A DNA stretch of 64,000 nt from Platycnemis pennipes (lineage: Eukaryota > Arthropoda > Insecta > Odonata > Platycnemididae). The DNA is taken from NCBI GenBank assembly GCA_933228895.1, contig OW121853.1, positions 7,508,494 through 7,572,493 of the forward strand. Reading direction: 5' to 3'. Positions 33,173 to 44,835 of this stretch are shown in pieces (position 1 is the first letter of the stretch; every line of letters starts with the position of its first letter). The position numbers were made by a program, and so were the translations under genes. The notes below the pieces were generated by a model. The model made no database searches. It was not told the origin of the DNA and saw nothing but the letters and a program-made list of their open reading frames with translations.

Positions 33173-34717
33173 GGAGAATGAGGATATCGTTGGATTCGTC
33201 GTTCGAGTAAGTAGTAAGATATTATGTTTGCTGTTATGACCTTCGGGTCAACATAGTCTGTGGTTTCATCAACCGTTCAATATTTTCTTTATTTTCACGT
33301 GATGTGAGCAAACTTGACGATTGATATATTTTCCGCGATGGACAGATTATCATTCTGAAGGGGAATCTTTTTTTTCTATGTATAGAACCACTGAGTAAAT
33401 ATCCACATGAATTCACCGAACAGGCTTTTGTCGCCGATTGCTCGGTTAAGTTGCTATGCCTAGAAATGAACGTGATTGCATTCATTATCTTGGAAGAACT
33501 TTTTTCCCCAGAAACTTAACACCCATGATGATGCCTTACACGGGCGTCAGTGAAGTACTTTTTTTTCGGAAGCTCCGAGAGTGGCAATTCTCTTCGGCTT
33601 TCACGGCAAAGAATGCCGGAAAGCAAAAGAAAGAGTTTCATTTGAAAAAAAGAAGAAAAGGGGATGGTCGTGGGGTCAAGTCAACGTGTCCCTCTAGTTC
33701 CTTTCGGAGGACGCTGTCTCCCGCCTTAATTATCGGCAGGTCACGGGTTCTCAGCACCCGGCCTGAGTGATTTCTGTTAAGCCCGTAGCGGCGTTCATTT
33801 TGCGCTGGCAGGACCCAAAAGCGGGTCGGCCCCAGACAAAAGGCCCCAGGGGCCCCCTCCCACCGCGGGGGTCCCCCGACGGAACTAGACAACGTCCAGA
33901 AAATCGGGATTAGTGGGCGCTTTTTTTTCCCCTCCGTGTCCTCGGAGCATTGGGGCTCCGTCCCCTTAGAAGGCCCTTCGCCTCTCCACCGTCACGTCGT
34001 TATGGCCGCTAATGCTCCTCCCTTCCGAGAATCGCTCGACGACACTGCTGCTACCGCGGATGGCGACAATGTGCCACCGTCCCCTGGGCAGCGGTGGTCA
34101 TTAGCGACGCGTGTCGCCCATTGGTTGGCATTTCCGCGGACGTCCGTCGCCCCAGCGTCTCGCTGTTAATCGCTTTGTGCTCGAACCGCTGACCAGACAT
34201 CTCGCCCGCGATCGTTTCACGAGATTCCTGAATTTTCCCGGAATGTAGGGGCCGTAAAACTGGACAAAAAATGCTCGCACCGCGTAAGCGCTGGAGTCCG
34301 CAACGAGAAAGACCAGAAGCGATGCAAATGAGAGGCGAAAAGGCGAAGCGAACGAGCCCTTGGAACAGTGCTCTCGAGAAAAGGTTTCTGGGAAGGAAAC
34401 ATTCAGGCTCATTAGGCGCTTTCTCAGTAGCGCGGCGTAGACAATGATGGATGGAATAATTGATGTGGAGGCGCAGAGAGGAGAATGGAACAGGGACGGC
34501 ATGCGGATAATCGGAGATGTAAGGGCAGGAAGTGGGAGAGGACGTTCATTCACTCGTGGGGCTGTTTGCGACGGAGTATTGCCTTCATCTCTGGAGACTC
34601 TCCTCGGCCAACATCGGCCGCGATGTTGTGGAATCATTCCACGCTCATTTCGCGTGATAGAGCCAACATAGTGGCCAAGGTGATACCTCGAAGAGCATCG
34701 CTTTGATGGTGGCGAAT
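33173..34717. other. No gene seen; GC-rich patch at 33.7-34.6 kb
   Basis: Overlapping frames on both strands, the longest (34101-34904, minus) running out of the MITE. Composition is CpG-rich. No conserved domain or splice pattern is evident. Confidence 0.35.
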
Positions 34718-35173
34718 GGCGTCGTTTACCATGTTTTTTTATTGCCGAATCTGATAGTTTGTAAAATAAAAAGACCCATATTTTTCCGTTTTTTGATCCG
34801 TCAATTATATCTCGAATTATAAGCGGCGAAAAACTGATGTTTTTTCCCTTTCGGAAAAGTGGGCGTGGTGCAACCTCTGACGTATATAGACTTCGTCCAA
34901 TCACAACTGATCCCGCGAAGCTACTTGGCCTTATCGCAATAGGGGGGAAACAGCCGACTCTGCCAATAGGAGAAGTTACGACAGGATCTGTGCGAGCAGA
35001 CCTTCTGAGAATCCCCGTCCACTCCCTTCCCTTCCCTTAAGAGCAGTCAAGGACGGGAGGAAAATGACGTCAATGTTATTACAGCAGCTTTTTTGGTGGG
35101 CGTCACCTTTTGCTTATTTTAATTTTTGATTTATGAGTGAATCATTGCGATTTCGGTTCTGAGTAAATGCCCC
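34718..35173 (-). mobile_element. GGGGNCGTTTAC MITE, reverse copy abutting LINE B
   Basis: Runs from GGCGTCGTTTACC to GAGTAAATGCCCC with AT duplicated on both flanks. It is shorter than full length because about 70 bp is missing after GTGAATCATTGCGATTTCGG. LINE B sequence begins about 15 bp to the right. Confidence 0.8.
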
Positions 35174-35186
35174 ATTAAAATTCACA

Positions 35187-36275
35187 ATATAAAATAGAAA
35201 AAACAGCAAATCAAGCATGCAAAAACATTCTATTAGTAGGGTTGGCTTAAAGTCCTTATACCAACATGCAACTATCTATGCTATCAATCGATACATTTCT
35301 TATGCTAATGGATATATTTACAGCCATTTGCATCTCTAATTGTACGGGGAAAGAAAAGCATTTTGAATCTATCAGTTCAGCAATCAATTTCTCTACTTTT
35401 GTGGTTATTGTCCAGTCCAACATAAGTCCAGTAAGTTAGAATTCGCAAAATATTTTAGCCTGATCAGTGAAAATACTATCTTGGAATTTATTTAAGAGTT
35501 AAAGTTGAGTCCATCCCTAAGGTTGGTGTCTGATTTTTGGATAGGCGAGGATAGAGCTCACCCCGTACTAATCCATTGGCTTGTGAAATTCACACATTCA
35601 GGGCAGGGGGTTCCTTTCCCTGGGCCACCTGCGATTTCGTAATAAGTTCTGACACGCAGAAAATCGAATCGCAAGGATTTCAGGTGGGGGTGTCCAGAAT
35701 GGCTCTTGCCCGGGATTTGAATCTGGGACCCTCCGGTCAGAAGCTCAGTGGTCTACCCACTAGTCTACCACGACCCCACAAAAAAAAAATTCTTGGAATT
35801 TATTTAAGAGATTAAGTCTAAATTTCAACCAACGATGTGACAATAATTCCCATTTTAGTTCAATAGACTGGTTACGCTAACATAGGCATCATACCGTCCT
35901 TTTAAAAATCTTGCTTATCTTCGCTGCACACTTTATTTCTTTAGTCCTATTTTTGAGGACTATATATACTGGCAGCGTATTCCAAATGAGGTCTAACAAG
36001 GGAAAAGTAGCTGATTTCTCGTACATGATCGTCACATTTACCCAATACTCTTTTGATGAATGCCAGTTTACGATTAGCTTGACCCATTATTTCACGTATG
36101 TGTTTACCCCAGGAAAGATCATGTGTCAGTCGTATTCAAAAACACTTAATAGATTTCTCGTTTGTTAATTTATAATTTCTTATTTTGTAAGTTCTAAGAG
36201 GAGATCTATTATTTTTCCAAAAATTCAGAAAAACATATTTTTAAAAAATTAATGTGCAACGAAATTGTATCACAG
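35187..36275 (-). mobile_element. LINE family B fragment carrying a SINE, lacking the tail
   Basis: Starts within the 3' UTR (GCAAATCAAGCATGCAAAAA) next to the MITE, so the GATGTA tail is absent. It continues through the coding tail (TTCGTACATGATCGTCACAT region) and reaches further 5' than other B copies (TTTTTCCAAAAATTCAG, about 36220). A SINE at 35499-35790 splits it. Confidence 0.8.
35499..35790 (-). mobile_element. tRNA-related SINE with 20-bp target duplication in LINE B
   Basis: TCTTGGAATTTATTTAAGAG is duplicated at 35479-35498 and 35791-35810. The insert's minus strand begins GGGGTCGTGGTAGACTAGTG (A-box-like) with B box CCCAGATTCAAATCCC. Oddly, an A9 run sits at the tRNA-head end on the plus strand instead of at the opposite end. 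Not obviously the same family as the SINEs at 5.3 and 40.8 kb. Confidence 0.65.
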
Positions 36276-37692
36276 AAGGCATCGTGGTACCTAGAGGCAT
36301 TTGCAAACAGCTGCTGCTTACCCAAATTATCATGGAAATGGAATCATGGAAAAAGTAGTTTTTTTGTACCGATGGACTAAGCTTAATTAGCAATTCTGGA
36401 AAACTTTAACGTTAAAAAAGGGTATGTTCACTCAGCAATGACGAGTAAAAATATTTTCTTGAATAGAGAAAACGCTGATAGTCCATAATTGAGATAATTA
36501 ATAATAAGTGTAGTTCTAATACCTGTTATTTACGCATAATTTTCAATGCCATGAAATTTGTTTTTGCAAATATTTTTTTTTAACAATCTCGGTGGTAGCC
36601 GTCGTGGTTTTCGTTCGATATTTCCGAAGGCCAGGAATTCCTTGTAAAGACCAAAGTAGTGAATCCTTGGCACGCGTACCAAACGTGGAACACCGATGAC
36701 TTGTTTCTGCCACGTGAAACAATTATAATTGCCAAATTGTTTTTGCCAAACAAAAAAGTTTTTCGTAACAACATGTTTTTATTCGAAATCTGCCAGTTTC
36801 GTGCAATTTTCGTGTTCACTTTTCAATCAAAGATCATGATATCAAATAATATTTTCTATAAAATATTGGTTTGTCAGAGGTTTGGCTGGTTTGGGTACAG
36901 AATCTCAAAAATGTTACCCTCCCCTGAATTCTGAACGGAGGAGAGAGAAGAGGAATGTGCGATCTAAGATGCCAGGAGCTAAGAAAGTTAATGAGGATAT
37001 CGTGTAAAGGGAGACATAATGGTGAATGTAGATTTTTCCGGAATAAGAGGTTGTACATACCTTAAGAGACTGGTTTACAACTGACGGATAAACTATTTTA
37101 AAGAGGCGCCATTTTTGAGTTTAAAGTCAGCATCCCTTGTGATATGTCAACATGGTTTTATCATGAACAAATGTTTAATATTATTTTCCTTCTTCAGACT
37201 GGCGTAATTTTACGCCGCATTATTAAGAAATAGTTATAATCTATTAATTCCACTAATTATATTTAACATCTCGTCATTCTCAAATGCTATCGCAAAGGAA
37301 TGGTATGCACAATACAGGAAGTCAATTTTGCCAGCCTTTGCTCGACAGTTTTTCATTCTTTTGGGGAATGTGTTTGACGTAACTTTGTGGAAATCACGAA
37401 TTTCCATGATGAAAAAAGGAAGATCACTAGGTATGTCAAAATATATACTTTTAATTGAACTGACCCAGGTACTCATTGCTATAAGGTAACGGTTTTTAAA
37501 ACATATTTTACAATTGTGGTCTATTTTAAATAGTTTCCTGTGAGATGAATTGGAATCTTTAAATTATACCTATAGTAAATCAAACGCTTTCCGAGAAAAA
37601 ACGTCATTTACATTGCTTTTTTCTGTGCCCGAAGCTTGTATACCTATCGGTATTCTCATTAATGGATTTCAATCCGCCGCACTGCATAGCTT
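36276..37692. other. No gene seen
   Basis: AT-rich single-copy-looking DNA. Frames up to 91 codons without recognisable motifs. Confidence 0.35.
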
Positions 37693-38396
37693 TCATCTAC
37701 ATCCACACGATACCCTGCAAGCCACCGCGAGGATATGTGGCAGGGGGTGAAGATCACTAAGCATGCACTACCGACATGCAAACAAGCAACTATAGGGTCT
37801 CATGCAACTTGATTGTTAGTGTCTACAGTATTTAAGGGGTAGGACATGCATCAGGCACTACAGAATACTCTTATGCCTATTCTCTTCTCTTATAGTACGG
37901 GGGAAAAATGCCATTTTGAATCTTTCGGTACCACAATCTAGCTCTCTAATCTTATTTATGTGGTCGAATCTAGCATAACACGGTGTTTTTTAATATGTGC
38001 CTAACATCTTCAGTAAAGCTATCGGATTGAAATTTCTCTAATAGATCTAATCCGTACTTTAACCTAGCTCTGATAGTGATTCCCACCCTAATTCTGGTTT
38101 TAGTTCTGAAACACTACTTAACCTATCGTAACACCTTTTAACGAACCTAGCTGCTCTACGCTGTACACTGTCTAGTTCTCTGATCAAACCTAATTCATTC
38201 GGATCCCATACACTGGCTGCATACTCAAGGTGGGGCCTAACTAGAGTAACATCCCTCTTTCGTCTTCTCATCACATTTCCCAAGTACTCCTTATAAATCC
38301 TAGCTTTCTCTTCGCTCGGCCGCATATTTCCCTTATGTGTCTTCCCCACGATAAATCCTTAATGATTGTGACGCCTAAATACCTTTTGGTTTCGAG
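37693..38396 (-). mobile_element. LINE family A, 3' fragment
   Basis: Tail CACGATACCCTGCAAGCCAC at the left. The minus-strand frame at 38059-38349 is open for 96 codons, with VRPHLEYAASVWDPNELGLI, RELDSVQRRAARFVKRCYDR. The upstream part reads LGVTIIKDLSWGRHIREICG in another frame, the RT thumb-like block typical of CR1 elements. Confidence 0.85.
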
Positions 38397-39394
38397 GAGC
38401 CGGGGATGCTTCGCAAGGTGCGACATACCTACAAGTCGACCCATAGGGCTGAGTGAGTTGTCCTCTCCCCCCCCCCCCCCCCCCCCCCCAATGTGACAAG
38501 CGGCCCTCCCGATGTGGGCGCCACATTCGGCCATCATCTCCTTGCGGTCTCCCGGTGTTTGACTCTTTTATTATTGACGGTGAAGTGTCCATGATTGTTG
38601 GGCCCCGCGATGACCCTCCGACCCACAACAATCGATGACCCACGTCCCCGCTCGTGCATCTGCATCCACGCATCAGCTGCACCACCGACCGCGAGCACCA
38701 AAATCCCCTCGTTTATACGTTCCGGCGTGTCTACTCCAGCAGCCCTGTCCAGAGAGGCCCGGTTGAGGGTTCGCCGCTACATCACTCACTCATCCTTTTC
38801 GTCGGAGTCAGGAAGTCGTCCCTATTGTTGCACTCATTCGCTCCTGTTTTCGCCTCCCCCCTTCCCCCATCATCCTCCAGCCACGGAAAGTAGTACGTCA
38901 CCTGTTGACGCCCCCGCATCTTCTCCTGGCGTGACAGACGGAACAGGACTCCTAGGTCACTGCGGCGGACGAGAGAAAGAGAGATATATATAATGAGATT
39001 TGCGGCTCCTCCTCAAAGGAGAGAGACCGTTCCCGCCGCCACCTGCCCCTCCCCCCTCCCTCCCCTTTGGCAAACGCATTGTTGCCCCGTGGGCCATTGT
39101 CGCCTCGCATTCATCACGCGTGTCGGAGGAAGTCGTGTCGGCGTTTTGAGCTTCGCGTGCTTTTTCGGGGACGACACAACCATGCAGCCACCGCCCCCTT
39201 GCCGTCGACGTCTTGTTCAGCCTTCCTCCCTTTGAGGAGAAGGGGCCGACCGAAAAGGCCCACACCCACGCCCTCCCTTCCGTGGGCCCTCGACCGCCCC
39301 TAGCTCGCACCGCGCACGCGATAAATCCTCAGAGCGCAATATTATGTATCTCGCCTCTCTGCGCGGGAGAAACTTCCACTTCCCTCACACACCT
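38397..39394. other. No gene seen; GC-rich patch
   Basis: Pro/Arg-rich open frames on both strands are expected from the C/G-run composition. No domain. Confidence 0.35.
38467..38489. repeat. Poly-C run of 23
   Basis: Uninterrupted C homopolymer followed by AATGTGACAAG. Length may be unreliable in sequencing. Confidence 0.8.
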
Positions 39395-39711
39395 GGGGGG
39401 CTGTGTTTGAAACCGTCGGGATTATTCCGAATAGGTAGCCAAGGAGTCACGTGGTATAAACAGCAACGGTTTGAAAATTTGGTGAATTTGAATTACTCGT
39501 AATAATGTCGATCACTGGTTTTCCCTTGAGATTTTCTCATCTGTCTCGACCTGTAGAGCCCCCTGTTGAGATACAACACAAGTTTCAGCAATGAATGAGG
39601 TTGTAATCATCGGTTTTAACACAGCAAATTTGCCAAACATTCGTGTTTACACCACGTGACTCCTTGGTTACCTATTAGAGATAATCCCGACGGTTTCAAA
39701 CACAAACCCCC
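39395..39711. mobile_element. Fold-back MITE with about 67-bp inverted ends
   Basis: Left end GGGGGCTGTGTTTGAAACCG through ACGTGGTATAAAC (39395-39461) is the inverse of 39644-39711 with a handful of mismatches. The centre is 180 bp of AT-rich DNA. Possible CCTGG flanks are ambiguous because they merge with the G-run. Superfamily unknown. Confidence 0.7.
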
Positions 39712-39981
39712 TGGATCCCGAGTGACCCTCATCTCATCCCTGCTTTCGAGTTTGTACCCTTGTCCCTCCATGCCGGGAGGAAAGGTACATGAGGGTGGCG
39801 GTCGAATGAGGGAAAAGAGAGGGAAGGGTGGAGGGAAACCCGGCGACAACCTGCTCCTAAACGAAGGGCGCCAAGGCTTAGCATGGAATTAATCGCTGAC
39901 GAATCGACCTTGTGGAATATTTCCATGGAAACAAGAAGTGAATGCCTTGTAATTTTAGGAAATTTGGTATAATCACTGCAG

Positions 39982-40502
39982 TGGGTGCGTTTACCCACTG
40001 TTTTGTACACGAAATCGTTAGATGGAAACGAAAATGAATTTTAGTGAAAAAATTAATCTTCTAACCATAACCATTCATTCATAAATCAAAAAAATAAAAT
40101 AAGCAAAAGTTGACCCTTACCGAACGAGCTGCATTAAGGATTACTACGTCAATCACCTCCCGTCCTTAACTGTGTTGAAGATGAACGAGAAGGGAGGGCA
40201 GGTGGGGAGGGGAGGTCTGCTAGAAACAGATCCTGTCCTATCCACTTCCATTGGTAGAGTCAGCTGTGTGTCCCCCATTGTGATTGGGCGAAGAAGCTTC
40301 GCTCTCAGTTCTGATTGGACGAAGTGGATGACGTACTAGTCCTTTGCACGCCCACTTTTCCGAAAGGGTTAAAAAAAACATAAGTTTTTCGCCGCTTAAA
40401 ACTCAATAACTACGTGACGGATCGAAGAAGGGAAATATACGGGTCTTACTGTTTTACTACCTCTATCATATTCGGCAGTAAAAACAAATGATAAACGACA
40501 CC
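39982..40502 (+). mobile_element. GGGGNCGTTTAC MITE (copy 2), degraded ends
   Basis: Internal blocks (CACGAAATCGTTAGATGG, CACGCCCACTTTTCCGAAAGGG) match the family. The termini GGGTGCGTTTAC and ATAAACGACACC are each mutated. A Penelope-like fragment starts immediately after the right end. Confidence 0.75.
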
Positions 40503-40596
40503 ATTCCACATTAAATATTTATTTAACAACTCAGCTTTCTCCGCTCCTCTGCATCATCAGGTGACCTGGTTTGATAAAAATTTAATGTGGAATTGC
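40503..40596 (-). repeat. Penelope-like end fragment with inverted termini
   Basis: ATTCCACATTAAATATTT at the left and AAATTTAATGTGGAATT at the right form inverted ends of about 17 bp. Between them the minus strand reads CACCTGATGATGC and later GAGAAAG, a decayed version of the hammerhead-like region at 46976-47005. It adjoins the MITE ending at 40502. Confidence 0.5.
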
Positions 40597-40814
40597 AGTC
40601 TCTTTACCTCATAATACCTAACATGGGAAATTTGCACAAAGTAAAGTCGGGAACGGTTTCGTGTCTTGTTATTTTCCACACTCTTTGTTTTACCTCTACC
40701 TAATTACTACGTGCACTTGTCATTATCAAGAGGTTGTCTCGTTGCACCACTGCTTAGCGTCCCATTTGACGAACCGACTGTTGTATTCGAAAGTTCTCCA
40801 CTAAACACTCAAGC

Positions 40815-40920
40815 AGGGGCAATTTAACAATGATAAATATATTCCGCTGCCGGGATTTGAACCGGTAGCCATCTGGGTGAGAGGCCAGTACTCCAAACAC
40901 TACGTCAACCCGGCCTCCTC
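40815..40920 (-). mobile_element. tRNA-derived SINE, partial
   Basis: Minus strand carries CCGGGTTGACGTAGTGTTTG (A-box region) and CCGGTTCAAATCCCGGC (B box), then GAATATATTTATCATTG shared with the copy at 5265. The tail is missing. Confidence 0.65.
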
Positions 40921-41247
40921 AGCTGACCCCAAACACTTCTTGAGGTGCAAAATGAAGGAATCGTTTCGACGGGATATCATCTCTCACTTCAGACTAGTGC
41001 TCTGAAGAATGAAACAGAGATGTGGTCTCTCATTGCGAGGAACAATCCCCAGTCCTCTAAGCCCCTTAGTTCTGGGGGCGGAAATCCTATTTGGTACGTA
41101 CATGCATGAGACCGAGTATTGCTCTCTGGGAAATAAGAGTACATCTAGCTGCAGGCAACGAGCGATGGACGAAGCAAAAAGGGAAACCGTGGATAAGAGA
41201 GCCCGAGTGAAAAGGGTACTCTGCCAGAAGAAGATCCTAATTACAAT

Positions 41248-41774
41248 GGGGTCGTTTACCATACTTTTTTATTGCCGAATATGATAGAGTTTGTAAAATA
41301 AAAAGACGTATTTTTTCGTTTTTGGATACGTCAATTATTTCTCGATTTATAAGCGGCGAAAAACTGATGTTTTTAACCCTTTCGGAAAAGTGGGCGTGGT
41401 GCAACCTCTGACGTATATCGACTTCGTCCAATCACAACTGAGCCCGCCAAGGTACTTCGCCTCATCGAAAAGCGGGGGACACAGCTGACTCTGCCAATGG
41501 GAGCGATTGCGACAGCATCTGTGCGAGTAGACCTTCCGAGAACCACCTCCACTCCCTTCCCTTCCCCTAAAAGCAGTCAAGGACGTGAGGAAAATGACGT
41601 CAATGTCATCAATGCAGCTTTTTCGGTGGGCGTCACCTTTTGCTTATTTTAATTTTTGATTTATGAGTGAATGGTTGTGGTTATAAGATTGATTTTTTAA
41701 CTAAACTTCGTTTTTCGTTTCCATCTAACGATTTCGAGTACAAAATTGCGATAATGGTTCCGAGTAAACGCCCC
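41248..41774 (-). mobile_element. GGGGNCGTTTAC MITE (copy 3)
   Basis: Runs from GGGGTCGTTTACC to GAGTAAACGCCCC. The left flank is AAT and the right flank AATT. Internally it aligns along its whole length with the other copies, including GTGGGCGTGGTGCAACCTC and the TGACGTCAATG block. Confidence 0.85.
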
Positions 41775-42234
41775 AATTCAAGAGCCCTTACTAAGCCACG
41801 TGGCAGGTTTTCCCTCTCTAGCTTTCACTAGCGTAAATATGGCGACCGTAAGGGAAGAAGCAATGGCTAATGCAGTGGAAGACCCAAATCCTATTTCCTG
41901 AGCTCGTGGCAGCATCTCTAAGAGTCGGGGTACTTAAGGGCCTCTCCTCATTCCCCGCCCGCCCCTCTTCTCAGAGCAAACATTTTCCCTTTCCTCAGGG
42001 CGACAGAGCAACCATTCCGGCCCCGGGGGTTCGAAAACCCCAGCTATTCATTCCCCTTCTTCTTCTTGCTGGGCCGCCCTTTCGGCCAGGCAGCGGTGAG
42101 CCAGGCCTGACGGCTGGGAACGAGGTCCCTCTCATCACCACTCTGCTGCAGCTCACACGTTTCTGTTTCCGAAAATAATGGACCCTTTGTGCAAGTCTCG
42201 GCGAAGTTAAGGCCCTCGTAGCTTTGGCCGTAGA

Positions 42235-42925
42235 TAGGGATTTGCGGTAACACGATATATCGTCGACGATACTCGATATGCACTTGATATCGGGAGTCGA
42301 TATTTCGAAACGCGATATCCCGATATGTCGATATCCCGATATGACTATATCCCGATATCCTGATCCCGGTGTTTTATTCTGTCACCCTTAACAATGTCTC
42401 TATTTAGCGCAATTTCTCGGTAATGGTTGATCGGATTGAAGTGCTATAAACGGTCCCTTCCTTAGAAAATATTACAGTTATTCAATCGTTAATTATGTAT
42501 TTTAAATTGTCTAATCTGTTATTGTTATTAACTATAGCTTTTTAACATAAAATTTGGATGTAGGGATTGGAATGGCCATGGTGCCTTTTCATCACAGAAC
42601 AATCATCGAATACAACAAGAAAAGTTGAAATTTGTTTATAAAATCATTGTTTTTCAACCATAATTTGTAATTTAAAAAATTTTCACTGCTCTTCGACCAA
42701 GGAAAAATGGTTATATTTCAGCTCGTATCACAAAAATTGAAAAGAACCTATATTATCTAAAATTATATGCTCTTTCGCCTTAAGTTATAATTTAATAAGT
42801 CGACATCCGGTATCCCGATATGTCCATATCACGATATTTTCCATATATCGCGAAATCGATGTATCGCCGAATCCGCGATATCAGAATGATATCGCGGATT
42901 CAAAACAGCTTATCGTTGAGCCCTA
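42235..42925. mobile_element. hAT-type MITE with GATATC arms and a 430-bp centre (copy 2)
   Basis: Begins TAGGGATTTGCGG and ends GTTGAGCCCTA, flanked by GCCGTAGA (42227-42234) and GACGTAGA (42926-42933), 7 of 8 identical. Both arms are CGATATC-rich and homologous to the element at 1107-1408, in the opposite orientation. The centre (about 42362-42800) is unrelated AT-rich DNA: either an insertion or the ancestral interior from which the shorter form was deleted. Confidence 0.8.
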
Positions 42926-43177
42926 GACGTAGACATTCTGCAGTTGATTCATAGTCAAAGTAAAATAGCACGAAAAGCTTGAATCAATAGCGGAGATAAA
43001 TATGGCGATACTTGGGAATAAAAACGGGGAAATAGCTTCGCAGCACTTTCCACAAATTAAAAATGTCTCGTTTAGAAGCAGGAGCGGATTCAGTATGCAA
43101 TGCTGCCACGCATTGAACGCAGTGACAAGACGAGTGTTCTAAAGTTCTTCCTAGTGAACAATTGACAGTTACACCCC

Positions 43178-43213
43178 AAGGAGGTTGGAAGGATATCCTT
43201 CTAACCTCCTTGT
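43178..43213. repeat. 36-bp palindrome between GTTACACCCC direct repeats
   Basis: AAGGAGGTTGGAAGG and CCTTCTAACCTCCTT pair around a central ATAT-like core with one mismatch. GTTACACCCC occurs just before and just after, as a target duplication would. Confidence 0.55.
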
Positions 43214-43595
43214 TACACCCCCATCTCGCTCAGGTTTCTATCGCCCATAGAGACGTTTTGATCCAAGATATTCGATGACAGAAAAAGGTAAAACTTACAC
43301 TTATTTGGAGTTAACCTTGATTACTGTTATTTCATCATACAGGCAATAAGGTTGAAATCAACAGTCGTTAGAACGCATGATAGTGACGATTTTGTCAGTC
43401 GTGACTATTTGGTCCCCACTAGGACTAGACTTGTGGAAAATACGGGGTAAGATAATTATCGGATAGCTATAATCGGACGGCTATTTGGAAATCCCGTCGA
43501 CTACGGAGTTTTTTCAATTAAATATTTAATAAGTAAAGTGATTGAATCAATTTAGTAATGCTTTTTATTAAAATATATTTATATGGGAATACAAA

Positions 43596-44155
43596 GGGGT
43601 CGTTTACCATATTTTTTTATTTCCCGATTTGATAGAGTTTGTAAAATAAAAGGACCTATATTTTTCCGTTCTTTGATCCGTCAATTACATCTCGAGTTAT
43701 AGGCGGCGAAAAACTGATGTTTTTAACCCTTTCGGAAAAGTGGGCGTGGTGCAACCTCTGACGTCATTGACTTCTTGCAAATACAACTGAGTTCGCGAAG
43801 CTACTTTGCCTTATCGCAAAGGGGGGGGGACACAGCCGACTCTGCCAATAGGAGAGTTTGCGACAGGATCTGTGCGAGCAGACCTACCGAGAACCCCCCC
43901 TCCACTCCCTCCCCTTCTCCTAAAAGCAGTCAAGGATGGGAGGAAAATGACGTCAATGATATCAAAGTAGCAATATCAATGATATCCTTAAACGCAGCTA
44001 ATTCGGTGGGCGTCACCTTTTGCTTATTTTAATTTTTGATTTATTAGTGAATAGTTTTGGTTAGAAGATTAATTTTTTCACTGAATTTCTTTTTTCGTTT
44101 CCGTATAACGATTTCGTGTAACAATTTGCGATTTCGGTTCCGAGTAAACGCCCCC
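43596..44155 (-). mobile_element. GGGGNCGTTTAC MITE (copy 4)
   Basis: Reverse orientation copy running from GGGGTCGTTTACC to GAGTAAACGCCCCC. It is about 27 bp longer than its siblings because of a short internal duplication around AATGATATC (43955-43990). The flanks are AA on the left and AT on the right. Confidence 0.85.
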
Positions 44156-44835
44156 ATTGCGATTTTATGAGGGTAAAAATATTTTTTTAATGCTTCATGC
44201 TACGTAACGATCACCAGTTGTGGATATTGAAGGACTCATTTGTTATCATTCCATTCAATACCACCATGGTGAAATTTAAAAGAATTTTATAAAATATGCG
44301 GAAATAATTGGTGATGGAATTGACCGCCAGGTGTTGCCCGAGATTTGAATATGGATGAAAGCTGGGATAGAGTAAGATTCAAAGTTTTTATCGATAATCG
44401 CATTTTCTCTCGAGAGCACAACCCTCGCGGTTGCCTCCCTTCCGATCACGCCGCATTCATTGAGTGGCCGACATTCCCTGACGTGGAGACAGTTGCTGGG
44501 AGAGGGGCCCTTTCTTCTCGTCCCGTTTCCAGGGGCCGAAATACTTGCCCCGTCTCAACAAACAACCACCCACCCCCGAGGCTGTAACTCGAGACACTGG
44601 TCCTCGCCTACACCTTGCAACCGTCCTCACAGCCAATCGAAGCGTCCGGCGTTTCGCTTTCCCTTCTCAGGCAACACAAATACTGCACGGTGAACATCTA
44701 AGGCCACCTCCTTGGCTCAGGACGGCAGGGTTTTCTGGCGGGATGGATTCCGAATATTTAGTGCGGACGCCTTGCGATCGTAGGGCTCTGGTCGAGGCGT
44801 AAACGGAGAGACAGGGAACTAACTTTAAGTGAAAT

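Noticed and set aside
34101..34904. 267-codon minus-strand frame
   Set aside because: Its first part is MITE sequence and the rest is GC-rich DNA without similarity to known proteins.
41237..41431. Recurring peptide frame (DEVDIRQRLHHAHFSERVKN) in several places
   Set aside because: Each occurrence is inside a GGGGNCGTTTAC MITE; the shared peptide reflects shared DNA, with stops and no consistent start or end.
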